Positions 16,502-26,669 of a DNA stretch of 64,000 bases are shown in pieces. Under the pieces are notes generated by a model. That model did not search any database, was not told the DNA's origin, and saw only the letters and a program-made list of their open reading frames with translations. Position numbers and translations under genes: made by a program. The stretch covers positions 1,860,001 through 1,924,000 of the forward strand of contig NZ_LVJW01000003.1 in NCBI RefSeq assembly GCF_001708965.1, in the 5' to 3' direction. Every line of letters begins with the position of its first letter. Position 1 is the first letter of the stretch. This DNA is from Candidatus Thiodiazotropha endoloripes (lineage in GTDB: Bacteria > Pseudomonadota > Gammaproteobacteria > Chromatiales > Chromatiaceae).

Positions 16502-18301
16502 ATCCTTGCCGACCTGAAGCACAGCAAGAAAGGCGTCCTGTGGTATCTCTACCTTACCAACCTGCTTCATGCGTTTTTTACCAGCTTTCTGCTTCTCCAG
16601 CAGTTTACGCTTTCGTGTAATATCACCACCATAACATTTGGCGGTGACATTCTTTCTCAATGCCTTGACCGTGGTACGGGCAATTATCTTGCTGCCAATC
16701 GCGGCCTGGATGGCCACCTCGAACATCTGCCTCGGGATGATCTCTTTCATCTTCGAGGTCAGATCCCGTCCTCTGAACTGAGCCTGATCCTTATGCACGA
16801 TCAGTGAAAGTGCATCCACTCGATCACCATTGATCAGAATATCGAGCTTGACCAGCGGGGCGGCCTGAAAATGGGTAAACTCATATTCAAAAGAGGCATA
16901 GCCCCGACTCACCGACTTCAGACGATCAAAAAAGTCGAGCACCACTTCATTCATCGGCAACTCATAACTTAACTGCACCTGTCCGGCCAGATATTGCAGA
17001 TTTTTCTGTACCCCACGCTTCTCAATACAAAGCGTAATGACGTTACCCAGATAGTCTTGTGGTACCAGAATGGTTGCAACAATAATCGGTTCGCGCACCT
17101 CTTCCAACTTACCTGGATCAGGGAGTGCCGCTGGATTTTCGATATGAATGAGTTCACCGTCACTTTTCAACACTTCGTAAACCACGGAAGGTGCGGTCGT
17201 GATCAGATCCAGGTCATACTCACGTTCGAGCCGTTCCTGAACAATCTCCATATGCAGCATACCGAGGAAGCCACAACGGAAACCAAATCCCAGGGCCTGT
17301 GAGGTTTCCGGCTCATAGTGCAGTGCCGAGTCATTGAGGCGCAGTTTCTGCAGTGCATCCCGCAGACCCTCATAGTCATCGGAGCTAACTGGATAGAGTC
17401 CGGAGAAAACCCGTGGATGCATCTCCTCGAATCCCGGCAGAGGCTGGTCGGCCTGACGGTTTTCCAAGGTGATAGTGTCTCCGACGGGCGCACCGTCGAC
17501 CTCTTTGATACCGGCGATCAGGTAGCCAACCTCTCCCGCTTTCAATGAGGGTTGACTGAGCTGTTTGGGGGTGAATACACCAACCTGTTCAACCTGGAAA
17601 ACCCGTCCGGTCGACATGATCCGCATCTTGTCTTTCGGCTTGATCTCTCCGTTCATTACCCTGATCAGTGAAATGACCCCGACATAGGAGTCGAACCAGG
17701 AATCAATGATCAGCGCTTGCAGCGGTGCTTCATAGTCGCCGGCTGGAGGGGGGATCGTGGCAACCAGTTGCTCCAACAGCGACTCGATGCCCAAGCCGGT
17801 CTTGGCACTTACGTGGACTGCCTGATCGGCCTCGATACCGATGATCTCTTCAATTTCATTGATGACCCGTTCCGGTTCTGCGGATGGGAGATCGATTTTG
17901 TTGAGTACCGGCAGAACCTCCAGCCCCTGCTCGATTGCGGTATAGCAATTTGCCACACTCTGAGCCTCAACGCCCTGAGCCGCATCCACCACCAGCAGCG
18001 CCCCTTCACAGGCCGCCAGGGAGCGGGAAACCTCGTAGGAGAAATCCACATGACCAGGCGTATCAATGAAGTTGAGCTGGTAGGTGATTCCATCTTTGGC
18101 CTGATATTCCAGGGTGACGCTTTGGGCTTTGATGGTGATGCCCCGCTCCCGCTCCAATTCCATGGAGTCACACACCTGGTCAGCCATCTCCCGATCGCTC
18201 AGGCCACCACAGGTCTGAATGAACCGATCGGCGATGGTGGATTTACCATGATCGATATGGGCAATAATGGAAAAGTTGCGGATGTGTTGAAGATCAGCCA
18301 T
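16496..18301 (-). CDS. lepA: Elongation factor 4 (LepA)
   Basis: Translational GTPase (back-translocase/assembly factor), 601 residues from the ATG at 18301 ([19 protein letters not shown]). G1 is [10 protein letters not shown]3 DTPGHVDF, G4 NKID; the LepA-specific C-terminal domain ends in [21 protein letters not shown] longer frame to 18394 would have to include the upstream terminator hairpin and is rejected. Its stop lies in the flanking repeat of the 144-bp element. Confidence 0.96.
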   Translation of the reverse strand: MADLQHIRNFSIIAHIDHGKSTIADRFIQTCGGLSDREMADQVCDSMELERERGITIKAQSVTLEYQAKDGITYQLNFIDTPGHVDFSYEVSRSLAACEGALLVVDAAQGVEAQSVANCYTAIEQGLEVLPVLNKIDLPSAEPERVINEIEEIIGIEADQAVHVSAKTGLGIESLLEQLVATIPPPAGDYEAPLQALIIDSWFDSYVGVISLIRVMNGEIKPKDKMRIMSTGRVFQVEQVGVFTPKQLSQPSLKAGEVGYLIAGIKEVDGAPVGDTITLENRQADQPLPGFEEMHPRVFSGLYPVSSDDYEGLRDALQKLRLNDSALHYEPETSQALGFGFRCGFLGMLHMEIVQERLEREYDLDLITTAPSVVYEVLKSDGELIHIENPAALPDPGKLEEVREPIIVATILVPQDYLGNVITLCIEKRGVQKNLQYLAGQVQLSYELPMNEVVLDFFDRLKSVSRGYASFEYEFTHFQAAPLVKLDILINGDRVDALSLIVHKDQAQFRGRDLTSKMKEIIPRQMFEVAIQAAIGSKIIARTTVKALRKNVTAKCYGGDITRKRKLLEKQKAGKKRMKQVGKVEIPQDAFLAVLQVGKDN

Positions 18302-18321
18302 AAAGCCTTGAATTGTCACTG

Positions 18322-18354
18322 AAAAAACAAGAAACGCCCCGTTTCGGGGCGCTT
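18322..18354 (-). terminator. Intrinsic terminator-like hairpin before lepA
   Basis: On the minus strand CGCCCCG-AAA-CGGGGCG (18335-18351) is followed by TTTCTTGTTTTTT. It is a strong GC stem plus a T-rich tail, so it should end or attenuate the rpoE-degP-glutaredoxin transcript before lepA, suggesting lepA-lepB has a separate or read-through supply. Confidence 0.75.
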
Positions 18355-18395
18355 CAACGTAAACGTGTTGCCACAAAAAGAGTGATGATACCAAA

Positions 18396-18638
18396 TCATA
18401 CGTCGCGCAAATAGCTCAGAAGTCTGGAATGATCGAGATAGTGTTCACTCAGTGAGATACCATTCGGCCCCTCCAGACAGGGAATTCTCAGCCCATACTC
18501 CGCTTTGAGATCGGAGTCACGATCGATATCGACCTTCAACAGGACAATTTTATCCAATCCATCCACGGTAGAAAGTTCGTCCCACATCTCATCACAAAGG
18601 TGGCATCCCTGCCGATGGAAGAATTTCAGCTCAATCAT
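18396..18638 (-). CDS. Glutaredoxin-like protein (DUF836)
   Basis: An 80-residue thioredoxin-fold protein starting [18 protein letters not shown], with a CxxC active site (GCHLC). The family is a common companion between degP/mucD and lepA in this conserved cluster. The ATG at 18638 overlaps the degP stop by 8 bases (ATGATTGA), which decides the start; longer in-frame starts would read through the end of degP. Redox partner unknown. Confidence 0.82.
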   Translation of the reverse strand: MIELKFFHRQGCHLCDEMWDELSTVDGLDKIVLLKVDIDRDSDLKAEYGLRIPCLEGPNGISLSEHYLDHSRLLSYLRDV

Positions 18639-20070
18639 TTTCCGGTACATGCAGGGCAAGAAAAATCGGCCCTGTGTTGCGGTGCACAAGCAAAGCGACA
18701 GTTTTCTCCCCGGGCAGCTCTTTGACCAAACGGTTAAAGTGCTCCACACCCTCCACATCCATGTTATTGATCATCGTAATAATGTCGCCCTGCTGGATTC
18801 CAGCCTCACGGGCTGCCTTACCGGTCACCGACTCAACCATGACACCCCGTCGAGATGGCAGACGCAACGCTTGCTGAACCTGCTCACTGACGCTTGAAAC
18901 CATCAATCCCAGGCGGTTTTCTGATACCTTGGGAGGGGTATTTCCAGCTATTTCCAACTGATCATCGGAGGGTAATTCACCGATATTGACATTCACCATT
19001 TTGGTTTTTCCCTTCCTCAGAATCTTCAGTGATGCGGGCTTATCCACATTGCTGCGACCAACCAGGGGAGGTAACTCTGATGAGGTGTGTATGGGGGTTC
19101 CATTGAATGACAGAATCACATCACCCACCTGAAGTCCCGCTTTTTCCGATGGACTCTGGGGCAGAACCCTGGCAATCAATGCGCCCCGGGGATGATCCAT
19201 GCCAAAACTGTCGGCAAGATCCTTGGTGACATCCTGAATCAACACGCCCAACCAACCACGGGTAACCCGCCCGCGAGTCTTTAACTGGTCTGCAACATTC
19301 ATCGCCATCTCAATCGGGATAGCGAAAGATAGCCCCATGAATCCCCCTGAGCGGCTGTATATCTGGGAGTTGATTCCAACCACTTCACCTTCCATGTTAA
19401 ACAGTGGGCCACCGGAGTTGCCGGGATTGATGGCAACGTCGGTTTGAATGAAGGGCACATAGTTCTCACTCGGCAGGTTTCTTCCCTTTGCGCTGACGAT
19501 ACCGGCGGTCACTGAATGATCAAAGCCGAAAGGTGAACCGATTGCCAATACCCACTCACCGACTCTCAATCCATCAGAGTCACCGATTTCAACCATTGGC
19601 AGATCATCTGCATTAATTTTGATCAACGCAATATCGCTGCGTTCGTCTTTGCCGATCACATCAGCGACGAACTCGCGTCGGTCGTTCATTCGCACCAGAA
19701 TTTCGTCAGCCTCTTCCACAACATGATTGTTGGTCAGAATATAGCCATCCTCTGAAATGATGAATCCGGATCCGAGAGAGCGCTTTTCCACATCATTTTC
19801 CGGCATCTGATAACCATGATTGCCAAAAAACTTTTTCATCAGCTCGCCTAATGGGCTGCCTTCAGGTAAGCCCTCCAATTCAGGCATATTGAAGGGTGAC
19901 ATCTGTTTTCTGGATGAAGAGGTTCTGGTGCTGATATTGACCACAGAGGGGGCATTATGCTCTGCAAGATCTGCGAAGTTGGGCAGATCGCGCGCCATCA
20001 GAGGGAGTGATGTCATCAGTGCCACTGCCACAGCTGCCAGCATGATAAATTGAAATTTCTTGTCTCTCAT
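18631..20070 (-). CDS. degP: Periplasmic serine endoprotease DegP/MucD-like
   Basis: HtrA-family envelope-stress protease of 479 residues with an N-terminal signal (about 1-26, ending LMA). The catalytic triad is visible: His116 (NNHVVEEADE), Asp146 (RSDIALI), Ser219 (GNSGGPLF). Two PDZ domains follow (about 270-350 and 385-475). A ribosome-binding site GGAGG-like sequence lies before the ATG. Its position behind rseC is the algU-mucABCD arrangement of pseudomonads, so this is the MucD counterpart and is probably under sigma-E control. Confidence 0.93.
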   Translation of the reverse strand: MRDKKFQFIMLAAVAVALMTSLPLMARDLPNFADLAEHNAPSVVNISTRTSSSRKQMSPFNMPELEGLPEGSPLGELMKKFFGNHGYQMPENDVEKRSLGSGFIISEDGYILTNNHVVEEADEILVRMNDRREFVADVIGKDERSDIALIKINADDLPMVEIGDSDGLRVGEWVLAIGSPFGFDHSVTAGIVSAKGRNLPSENYVPFIQTDVAINPGNSGGPLFNMEGEVVGINSQIYSRSGGFMGLSFAIPIEMAMNVADQLKTRGRVTRGWLGVLIQDVTKDLADSFGMDHPRGALIARVLPQSPSEKAGLQVGDVILSFNGTPIHTSSELPPLVGRSNVDKPASLKILRKGKTKMVNVNIGELPSDDQLEIAGNTPPKVSENRLGLMVSSVSEQVQQALRLPSRRGVMVESVTGKAAREAGIQQGDIITMINNMDVEGVEHFNRLVKELPGEKTVALLVHRNTGPIFLALHVPEND

Positions 20071-20130
20071 TGAAACAACTCCTGGAGGAAAGAGGGATCG
20101 ATCGACAACAGGTATGAGGTGAATAGAGTC

Positions 20131-20601
20131 TCAGACAAAAGGCACAGAGATTCTATCTGCATGGCGCAGTATCACCGCCTGATAACCTGGGTCATGTCGA
20201 TTTTTATGTGCAAGTAGTCTCAACAGAAAAAACCCGCCAATCAGCCCCAATAGACCACCGATAACTTGCGGGAGTTCCCCTGACTGGATGTTAAACAAAC
20301 CAATCAGATATTGAGCTGCGATGGCAGCCAGAATCATGAAGATCAATGGAAGCAGATAGGCAAGCATGGAGAGTTTCAACAGAGCCTGTTCCTGCAAACC
20401 GATAACCACCTGCTCACCGGGTTTCGCCAATACGGTATTCAGTACCCTCAGGTGGTTATAGCGACGTTTGAACAAACCGGCAAGAACGGTGGTACTGCAG
20501 CTTCCCTGGCTCTCGCAGGATCCACAGGCGGCACGCTTCTCCGTCTCGACAAATGCGTACTCACCTTCAATACGCACGACCATTGCGGTCTCTTCAATCA
20601 T
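20131..20601 (-). CDS. rseC: RseC/MucC-family membrane protein
   Basis: A 156-residue inner-membrane protein with an N-terminal cysteine cluster (CGSCESQGSC), a short cytosolic domain, then two membrane helices (about 82-102 and 110-130). Family members modulate sigma-E or belong to SoxR-reducing systems. It overlaps the end of rseB by 8 bases within the sigma-E operon. Confidence 0.88.
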   Translation of the reverse strand: MIEETAMVVRIEGEYAFVETEKRAACGSCESQGSCSTTVLAGLFKRRYNHLRVLNTVLAKPGEQVVIGLQEQALLKLSMLAYLLPLIFMILAAIAAQYLIGLFNIQSGELPQVIGGLLGLIGGFFLLRLLAHKNRHDPGYQAVILRHADRISVPFV

Positions 20602-21583
20602 TCGAGCCCTTCAGCTTCATCCCTTGAACCACACCCAGTATGGTGACAGCGGGCACTTCGCCAACGGCGGTCACCTGATAGCCGGCGACCTGACCACCCC
20701 AGGCATTGATCGCACCCAATCGGGATACACCACTGAAAGCTTCGCTACGGGTTTCCGCTTCGATAAAAACAGATAATGAACCCAATCCATCACTGAACAC
20801 ATACTGCTCGATTGGCGCACTCAACATCGGATCGTGCAGCTGGTGCTGCATACTCAATCGGAATCCGGCAGGAAGCTTGAGAAAATCCCATCGACTGTCA
20901 GCCTCATTGGAGAGACTGGTGCCTTCATTATTTTTCAACCGGTAGGTGAACAACGACTCTCTCTGGTGTAGTTCACTGATCTCAGCAACACCGATCTCCA
21001 GATCGGTGAACATGGTCTGCTCCACCGCTTCACCATGCTCATTCATCAAATCCGATTTGAGCGGTAGACCGCTCTCTAGATCCAGGTAGAAACGATAGCC
21101 GTAGCGAAGCCGGTCATTGGGCATGATCACCACCACCTGAGCCTGGCGATTGGCGATTCGGTCATTACCGCTCATGCGAAAACTGTAGTGATCCTCAAGC
21201 TGGGCCAGGTCCTGAGGCAGAATATTGAGAAATTTCTTGCTTGGGGAGCGCTTGTCCACTGACACTTCATTACTGCCAGGCATGACACAGGTTACCGACT
21301 CTTCATCACGAATTACTTCACGGGGTGCACCATTCAGAGACATCAGGCTCTCTCTGACCTTGTCCCCGTTCACCGCGTGGGCGATTTTCATGATCTCCAG
21401 TTGATTGTCATGAAGATAGACAAAGGTTCCCTGGTAGTTCAGCTTTTGCACCGCATCCATCATTCGCTCAAGCCAATCCCTGGGGGTAAGCTGCTCAGCG
21501 GCGAAAATTGGCTGGCAGAACAGCAGCAGAAGAAAACCAATCCAGTATTGTCTCGAAGCAGCTCTGGAAGACGAAAAATTCAT
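20594..21583 (-). CDS. rseB: Sigma-E regulator RseB/MucB
   Basis: Periplasmic negative regulator that binds RseA/MucA and senses mislocalised lipoproteins or lipids. 329 residues with a signal peptide (YWIGFLLLLFCQPIFAAE), a lipoprotein-carrier-like N-terminal domain beginning LTPRDWLERMMDAVQKLNYQGTF (shown in part) and a smaller C-terminal domain (from about 220). The start is 15 bases after rseA. Confidence 0.92.
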   Translation of the reverse strand: MNFSSSRAASRQYWIGFLLLLFCQPIFAAEQLTPRDWLERMMDAVQKLNYQGTFVYLHDNQLEIMKIAHAVNGDKVRESLMSLNGAPREVIRDEESVTCVMPGSNEVSVDKRSPSKKFLNILPQDLAQLEDHYSFRMSGNDRIANRQAQVVVIMPNDRLRYGYRFYLDLESGLPLKSDLMNEHGEAVEQTMFTDLEIGVAEISELHQRESLFTYRLKNNEGTSLSNEADSRWDFLKLPAGFRLSMQHQLHDPMLSAPIEQYVFSDGLGSLSVFIEAETRSEAFSGVSRLGAINAWGGQVAGYQVTAVGEVPAVTILGVVQGMKLKGSND

Positions 21584-21598
21584 CCGATCAGCTCAATT

Positions 21599-22174
21599 TT
21601 ATTTTTGTTTGTTTTCATCGTAACTGACGAACGTTGCAAAGGGCATGATCCCTTTGATGTTGCTCGACGGTGACCTTTCCTGATGATTGACCAGATAGGC
21701 GTTAAGCCGCGATACCACTTCGGGTTTTTTCAGCAGCTCCCAGCGAGTGCCGTCTTCCGCGACATAGAGGGTCTCTGTGGCAGGCTCCTGAGTCGAGGCG
21801 ATATTCGCCGGCGGTGCTTCGGATCCCTCCGGATTGATCAACTGAGGGGCCATCACCACCGCGACTGCGGCTAAAGACGCAGCGACAGCCAAGCCTGTAT
21901 AGGAACGCTTCTTCAAACCTGGACGACGTTTGATTGCTGCCGGAGCCAGCACCACCGGTTCACTTTCCAGTTGCTTGCTGATCGCCTGTGCCAAATCCGG
22001 GTTATACAGTGAGCCTGTCTCACCACGCATGGCATCACCGATCAAATGGTACCTGGACCAGGTATCCCGGTTCACCTTATTATTCGACAACTTATTAATT
22101 TCCATAGAGATTTCTTCTTCTGAAATCTCATTATCAACCAGCGCGGATAATCTTTCGTACTCTTGCTCAGTCAT
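21599..22174 (-). CDS. rseA: Anti-sigma-E factor RseA/MucA
   Basis: Single-pass membrane anti-sigma factor, 191 residues. The cytoplasmic N-terminal RseA domain (LSALVDNEISEEE...; DTWSRYHLIGDAMRGE) binds RpoE; a membrane helix is at about 92-112 (YTGLAVAASLAAVAVVMAP), and the periplasmic tail contains the RseB/protease-sensing part. It is 17 bases downstream of rpoE, as expected. Confidence 0.93.
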   Translation of the reverse strand: MTEQEYERLSALVDNEISEEEISMEINKLSNNKVNRDTWSRYHLIGDAMRGETGSLYNPDLAQAISKQLESEPVVLAPAAIKRRPGLKKRSYTGLAVAASLAAVAVVMAPQLINPEGSEAPPANIASTQEPATETLYVAEDGTRWELLKKPEVVSRLNAYLVNHQERSPSSNIKGIMPFATFVSYDENKQK

Positions 22175-22191
22175 TTGTGCTATGCCTGATT

Positions 22192-22770
22192 TTAAGGTTT
22201 CAATAATGGGCTCAGTCTTTTATCAATCGCCTCACGCGCCCGGAATATACGGGAGCGAACCGTGCCTACAGGACAGGACATGGCATTGGCGATCTCTTCA
22301 TAACTCATGCCTTCCAGCTCTCTCAGTACAATGGCGGTTCTCAGATCTTCAGGCAGATCATCGATCGCCTGCTGAACCGTCATGGTAATCTCTTCGGTCA
22401 ATACATGGTTTTCCGGTGTACCTGTCTCCTTTAGACGCACACCAACATCCATTTGTTCAGCCACTTCTGCCTCCACATCATCTGAAGGGGGGCGTCGTCC
22501 CTGGGCTACGAGGTAGTTTTTCGCAGTATTGATGGCTATTCGGTAGAGCCACGTATAAAAAGCACTGTCACCCCGAAACTTGGGTATGGCCCGATAGGCC
22601 TTGATAAAGGCTTCCTGGGTCACATCCAGCACCTCATGAGGATCTCGGATATAGCGGGAGATCAGATTGGTGATTTTCTGCTGATACTTCAGCACCAGCA
22701 GGTCAAACGCCTTTTTGTCACCCTGTTGAACTCGAGCTACGAGTTCCTGATCAATTAACCGCTCGCCCAT
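22192..22770 (-). CDS. rpoE: RNA polymerase sigma factor RpoE/AlgU
   Basis: ECF sigma factor (group ECF02) for envelope stress, 192 residues from the ATG at 22770 (MGERLIDQELVARVQQG). Region 2 shows DVTQEAFIKAYRAIPKFRG and FYTWLYRIAINTAKNYL; region 4 shows LPEDLRTAIVLRELEGMSYEEIA (in part). The start is fixed by a strong ribosome-binding site (GAGGAGGT, 22781-22788) ten bases upstream; a longer frame to 22818 has none and would overlap the promoter. Confidence 0.95.
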   Translation of the reverse strand: MGERLIDQELVARVQQGDKKAFDLLVLKYQQKITNLISRYIRDPHEVLDVTQEAFIKAYRAIPKFRGDSAFYTWLYRIAINTAKNYLVAQGRRPPSDDVEAEVAEQMDVGVRLKETGTPENHVLTEEITMTVQQAIDDLPEDLRTAIVLRELEGMSYEEIANAMSCPVGTVRSRIFRAREAIDKRLSPLLKP

Positions 22771-22814
22771 CCGGGCTTTTACCTCCTCGTGACGAGCACT
22801 TCCTGTGCACAGTC

Positions 22815-22843
22815 CCATTGACAGTCATGGATTGGATAAGTTC
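22815..22843 (-). promoter_or_regulatory. Candidate sigma-E autoregulatory promoter of rpoE
   Basis: On the minus strand GAACTT (22838-22843) is followed after 16 bases by TCAAT (22817-22821), close to the known AlgU/RpoE pattern GAACTT-N16/17-TCnnA. It lies 45 bases upstream of the rpoE ATG, leaving room for the strong ribosome-binding site, and fits the known autoregulation of this operon. Confidence 0.6.
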
Positions 22844-22972
22844 TGGCAATCCCAGCTTTAATTGACCGATATCAGTCTGCCGATGCGATTGGTTCAACCA
22901 AACGCGGTTTTAAGCTAGGATGCATTGCAACTGGAAACGCATTATCACCATAACGACCCTACCCCGCAAATT

Positions 22973-24592
22973 ATGACGACAGATCACCAACATGACGTAC
23001 TGATCATCGGCAGTGGCGCTGCTGGATTGAGCCTTGCCCTGCACCTGGATCAGAAGCTGAATATCGCAGTCATCTCTAAAAAAGAGTTGAAAGAGACCAA
23101 CACCTATTATGCTCAGGGGGGTATCTCTGTGGTGCTTGATGAAGAGGACAGCATCGCCTCTCACGTCAAGGACACCCTGGATGCCGGCGCCGGTCTGTGT
23201 GATGAGGAGACCGTGCAGCTGGTCGTGGAAAATGGCCCATCCAACATCGACTGGCTGCTCAAAGGTGGCGTTAACTTCACCCGGGACGACAGTGCCGAAT
23301 CGAGCGGCGGCTACCACCTGACCCAGGAAGGTGGGCACTCCCACCGACGGGTCATTCACGCAGCAGACGCAACCGGCAGAGAGGTGGAAACCACCCTGCA
23401 GGGACAAGTCAGGGCCCGCTCGAATATCGAAATCTTCGAACACCATATCGCCATCGACCTGATCACCAGTGAAAAAGAGCAGACCAAGCACCAGAAACGC
23501 TGCTATGGTGCCTATATCCTTGATCACAAAAGCAATCATGTACAAACCTTCAGGGCCCGGTTCGTCGTTTTGGCTACCGGTGGCGCCAGTAAGGTCTATC
23601 TCTACACCAGCAACCCGGATGTCTCCACAGGGGATGGGATCGCAATGGCCTGGCGGGCGGGCTGCCGGGTTGCCAACATGGAGTTCATCCAGTTTCATCC
23701 AACCTGCCTCTACCACCCTGAGGCGAAGAGTTTCCTGATCTCCGAAGCGGTTAGAGGGGAAGGTGGTCAACTCAAGCTCCCCGATGGCAGCCGCTTCATG
23801 GATCGCTTCGATGAGCGAGGGGAACTGGCGCCCAGAGACATCGTCGCCAGGGCGATCGACCATGAGATGAAACGCATTGGCGCCGACTGTCTCTACCTGG
23901 ATATCAGCCACAAACCGGCCGAATTCATTCAGGAGCACTTCCCCACCATCTACCAGCGCTGTCTCGAATTCGGTATCGACATGTCGAAACAGCCGATTCC
24001 CGTGGTGCCGGCAGCCCACTATACCTGTGGGGGTGTAATGGCGGACCATAAGGCACGTACCGATGTCGCCGGACTCTATGTGGTCGGTGAGAGTGCCTAC
24101 ACAGGTCTTCACGGCGCCAATCGTATGGCCAGCAACTCACTGCTCGAATGTCTGGTGTTTGCCAAGCTTGCCGCAGAGGATATTCAGGAACTGGATTCCA
24201 CCACGGCTGAACCTCCGCAGATTGCCCCCTGGGATGAAAGCCGTGTTACTGAACCGGATGAAGAGGTGGTGGTATCTCATAACTGGGATGAGCTGCGTCA
24301 CTTCATGTGGGACTATGTGGGCATCGTCAGGAGCAATAAACGGCTGGTGCGCGCCCGCCGCAGGGTAGACCTGTTACAACGGGAAATTGTCGAGTACTAC
24401 AGCAATTTCAGGGTCAGCATGGATCTACTGGAGCTGAGAAACCTGGTCGATGTGGCCGACATGATCATTCGATCGGCCCAATCCCGACGTGAGAGTCGAG
24501 GGCTCCATTTTACCCTGGATTTCCCCTACCGGGACGACCGGGTGCAGAACAAACCGACCATATTGATCCCGGAGGGCTATTCACCCTATTGA
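22973..24592 (+). CDS. nadB: L-aspartate oxidase
   Basis: FAD enzyme that converts aspartate to iminoaspartate, the first step of de novo NAD synthesis. From the ATG at 22973 ([18 protein letters not shown]) it is 539 residues, the usual length. The dinucleotide motif is [14 protein letters not shown], the FAD/substrate region [10 protein letters not shown], and the active-site stretch [10 protein letters not shown]; the C-terminal helical domain starts at about 425. An in-frame ATG at 22925 exists but would add residues ahead of the FAD strand. It is divergent from rpoE, as in many gammaproteobacteria. Confidence 0.95.
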   Translation: MTTDHQHDVLIIGSGAAGLSLALHLDQKLNIAVISKKELKETNTYYAQGGISVVLDEEDSIASHVKDTLDAGAGLCDEETVQLVVENGPSNIDWLLKGGVNFTRDDSAESSGGYHLTQEGGHSHRRVIHAADATGREVETTLQGQVRARSNIEIFEHHIAIDLITSEKEQTKHQKRCYGAYILDHKSNHVQTFRARFVVLATGGASKVYLYTSNPDVSTGDGIAMAWRAGCRVANMEFIQFHPTCLYHPEAKSFLISEAVRGEGGQLKLPDGSRFMDRFDERGELAPRDIVARAIDHEMKRIGADCLYLDISHKPAEFIQEHFPTIYQRCLEFGIDMSKQPIPVVPAAHYTCGGVMADHKARTDVAGLYVVGESAYTGLHGANRMASNSLLECLVFAKLAAEDIQELDSTTAEPPQIAPWDESRVTEPDEEVVVSHNWDELRHFMWDYVGIVRSNKRLVRARRRVDLLQREIVEYYSNFRVSMDLLELRNLVDVADMIIRSAQSRRESRGLHFTLDFPYRDDRVQNKPTILIPEGYSPY

Positions 24593-24672
24593 GTTGCGGC
24601 CCATCTCTGAGTGGTTGATAGGTGTTCGTTCTCAGTAACGGCTTGGTCAGGGGTTCTCTATCGCGAGTTGTA

Positions 24673-25125
24673 TCAGTCAGCTGACTCCTCCCTGACGAAT
24701 GAGCCGTGCTTCAGCAGTATCCTTAAGCTTCGCATTTCTGCTGCTGGTAATGCATCCTGAAACAATACCATCACCGGATGTCTCCAACGCCCCCGGAGAT
24801 CAAATCGTAATATGATCAGCCAGGGTGTTACCAGGCTGTCAGTACGCAACCTTGCTGTCTGTTTCTTTCCGTCCGTCAGAACAATCTTCGACCAACCATT
24901 ACATCTGATCTCAGCTTTTGCCACCTGACCAGGGATAAACACCCTGTAAACCGGCAGTTTTGTTAGCATCAGCGCTATCAACAGTACGATTTTGACTGAC
25001 ATTCCAATCGGGGCAGTAACGATTGCCAGAAGTGTTATGGCATAGAGACTACGATGCCAGATCACCCATTGTCTTGAGGCTGCTGGTCTTAAATGGATTG
25101 TCGGCAATCGATTGGTCATGGTCAC
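24673..25125 (-). CDS. YgfX-like (CptA family) membrane protein
   Basis: A 150-residue protein with two adjacent membrane helices (about 28-65) and a cytosolic tail rich in hydrophobic and basic residues, matching the shape of YgfX proteins, which in gammaproteobacteria are commonly found next to nadB. In Escherichia coli the family acts with SdhE; no sdhE gene is visible beside this one. It converges on nadB. Assignment rests on size, topology and place rather than a strong motif. Confidence 0.65.
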   Translation of the reverse strand: MTMTNRLPTIHLRPAASRQWVIWHRSLYAITLLAIVTAPIGMSVKIVLLIALMLTKLPVYRVFIPGQVAKAEIRCNGWSKIVLTDGKKQTARLRTDSLVTPWLIILRFDLRGRWRHPVMVLFQDALPAAEMRSLRILLKHGSFVREESAD

Positions 25126-25328
25126 AGCCTCCTTGCTGTTGATCGTGCTTCTATCAAAACGCTGCTGAAATGGCTCATTTCCAGCTGCGATGGTACCGTG
25201 AAATAGCTCTGATGTTGCCAGGCTGCAGGAGTAAAAGGATATTCATGCTGGGTGCAAAATCAGCTTCAGCCTCCACAGTGATATCAATTTGGGGGCTGTA
25301 TCTGAAAATGAATCAGATCCTCGTTGTC

Positions 25329-26669
25329 TCAGTACAGATGCTTCAGTACCACTTTAACCCGTAATCCACCATATTGAGGGGAACGGTCAAAATAGATCTC
25401 TCCCCGGTAAAGCTGCACCACTTCGTGAACAATGGCCAAACCCAAACCATGCCCCTCGGTGGACTCATCCAGACGACTGCCCCGTTGCATCAGACTCTGT
25501 AAATCCGAACCTTCCAGCCCTATCCCATCATCTTCAATCACTAAACTCAGATTCTCAGAGCAAAAAATCTGACAAATGACATTCCCCTCGGCCCATTTAC
25601 AGGCATTGTCCAAGAGATTTCCTAACAGTTCGAGTATATCTTCCCGGTCACCGAATGGAGGACACTCATCTTTGCTAACCGCCTCAATATTCAGATCACG
25701 CTCCTGATAGATTTTACGCAGCACATCCAATAGATCAGGTAAATCAACCTTTGCATTGAATTTCTGATTGATACTCCGCTCACCACTCAGGCGGGCTCTT
25801 TTCAGTTCACGATCGATCAGCAAGCGTATCCGATCCAACTGTTGGCCGGCCTGCTGATGCTGCTCACTGCCTTGATCACTTACCTGCCTGTCAAAGTAGC
25901 CGGTCAACAGATTGAGCGGCCCTTTCAGCGCATGGGCCAGGTTTCCGAGGGCACTCCGGGTTCTTTGATTGCGCTGGGAGAGCAGTTGCAGCAGGTGGTT
26001 TACCTCTTTGACCAAAGGCAACATCTCGTTGGGGACATCCTCATTCAATGGATTTTCGCAACCGGATGAAAGATTTCTCACATCCTCACGCAGAGGTTCG
26101 AGACGACGGAATGCCAGTCTTACCACCAGGCTCTGAATCATCAACAGGAGCACCAACCCTAAAATTGACAACAGGGCGAAACTCCATAGAAAGGTCTGCC
26201 GCTGATTGGTGATCGGTAGGAGATCCTCGGCAACCGCTATAGTCAGATTCTGATCTTTTTTCCGATAGCCGGTCAACCACACAAGTAACTGTTGACCATC
26301 AGGCCCCTGACGATAGAGACGTTCGCTTTCCCCTGGCTTGAGGATCGGTAGATGAACCTTGTAGTCCCATAATGAGCGGGAAGTGACCTCTGTCCCGTTA
26401 TCGCTGACTATAAGAAAGTAGTGGCCTGAAAACGGTCGATGGTAGATTTGATTGATATAGGCCTCTTCAACTGACAATCGGGGCTCAGTCACGATTGCAC
26501 CCAGTATCGACTCTGCATCATGCTCAAGCCGTGAGGCAATAAAGTCTTCGCTCAGTTTTTCTATTGACCCGGCACCAAATATCCATAACAAACACATCAG
26601 CAGGGCCAGACTGATCGTCAGGCCAATCTGTAATCGCCACTCGATGGATTTAGGGTTCAATACCGACAT
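25329..26669 (-). CDS. Sensor histidine kinase (PhoQ/QseC-like)
   Basis: Membrane sensor of about 446 residues starting MSVLNPKSIEWRLQIG. Two membrane helices (about 16-38 and 155-178) enclose a periplasmic domain; a HAMP-like linker follows. The dimerisation box ALGNLAHALKGPLN holds the phospho-accepting His, and the ATPase domain has N-box DNACKWA, DDGIGL and GHGLGLAIV. The ATG at 26669 has an AGGG ribosome-binding site and overlaps the response-regulator stop by about 20 bases. It is the last gene of the cytochrome/SHP operon, so it likely senses a signal connected to that electron-transfer system. Confidence 0.9.
   Translation of the reverse strand: MSVLNPKSIEWRLQIGLTISLALLMCLLWIFGAGSIEKLSEDFIASRLEHDAESILGAIVTEPRLSVEEAYINQIYHRPFSGHYFLIVSDNGTEVTSRSLWDYKVHLPILKPGESERLYRQGPDGQQLLVWLTGYRKKDQNLTIAVAEDLLPITNQRQTFLWSFALLSILGLVLLLMIQSLVVRLAFRRLEPLREDVRNLSSGCENPLNEDVPNEMLPLVKEVNHLLQLLSQRNQRTRSALGNLAHALKGPLNLLTGYFDRQVSDQGSEQHQQAGQQLDRIRLLIDRELKRARLSGERSINQKFNAKVDLPDLLDVLRKIYQERDLNIEAVSKDECPPFGDREDILELLGNLLDNACKWAEGNVICQIFCSENLSLVIEDDGIGLEGSDLQSLMQRGSRLDESTEGHGLGLAIVHEVVQLYRGEIYFDRSPQYGGLRVKVVLKHLY

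Noticed and set aside
18334-18354. The hairpin before lepA as a regulatory riboswitch
   Set aside because: A single short GC stem followed by a T-rich tail is a terminator; no extended conserved aptamer is present.
22910-24112. A 400-codon open frame antisense to nadB
   Set aside because: nadB has the full enzyme motifs in this stretch; the antisense frame has no recognised domain, and long antisense frames are common opposite biased genes.
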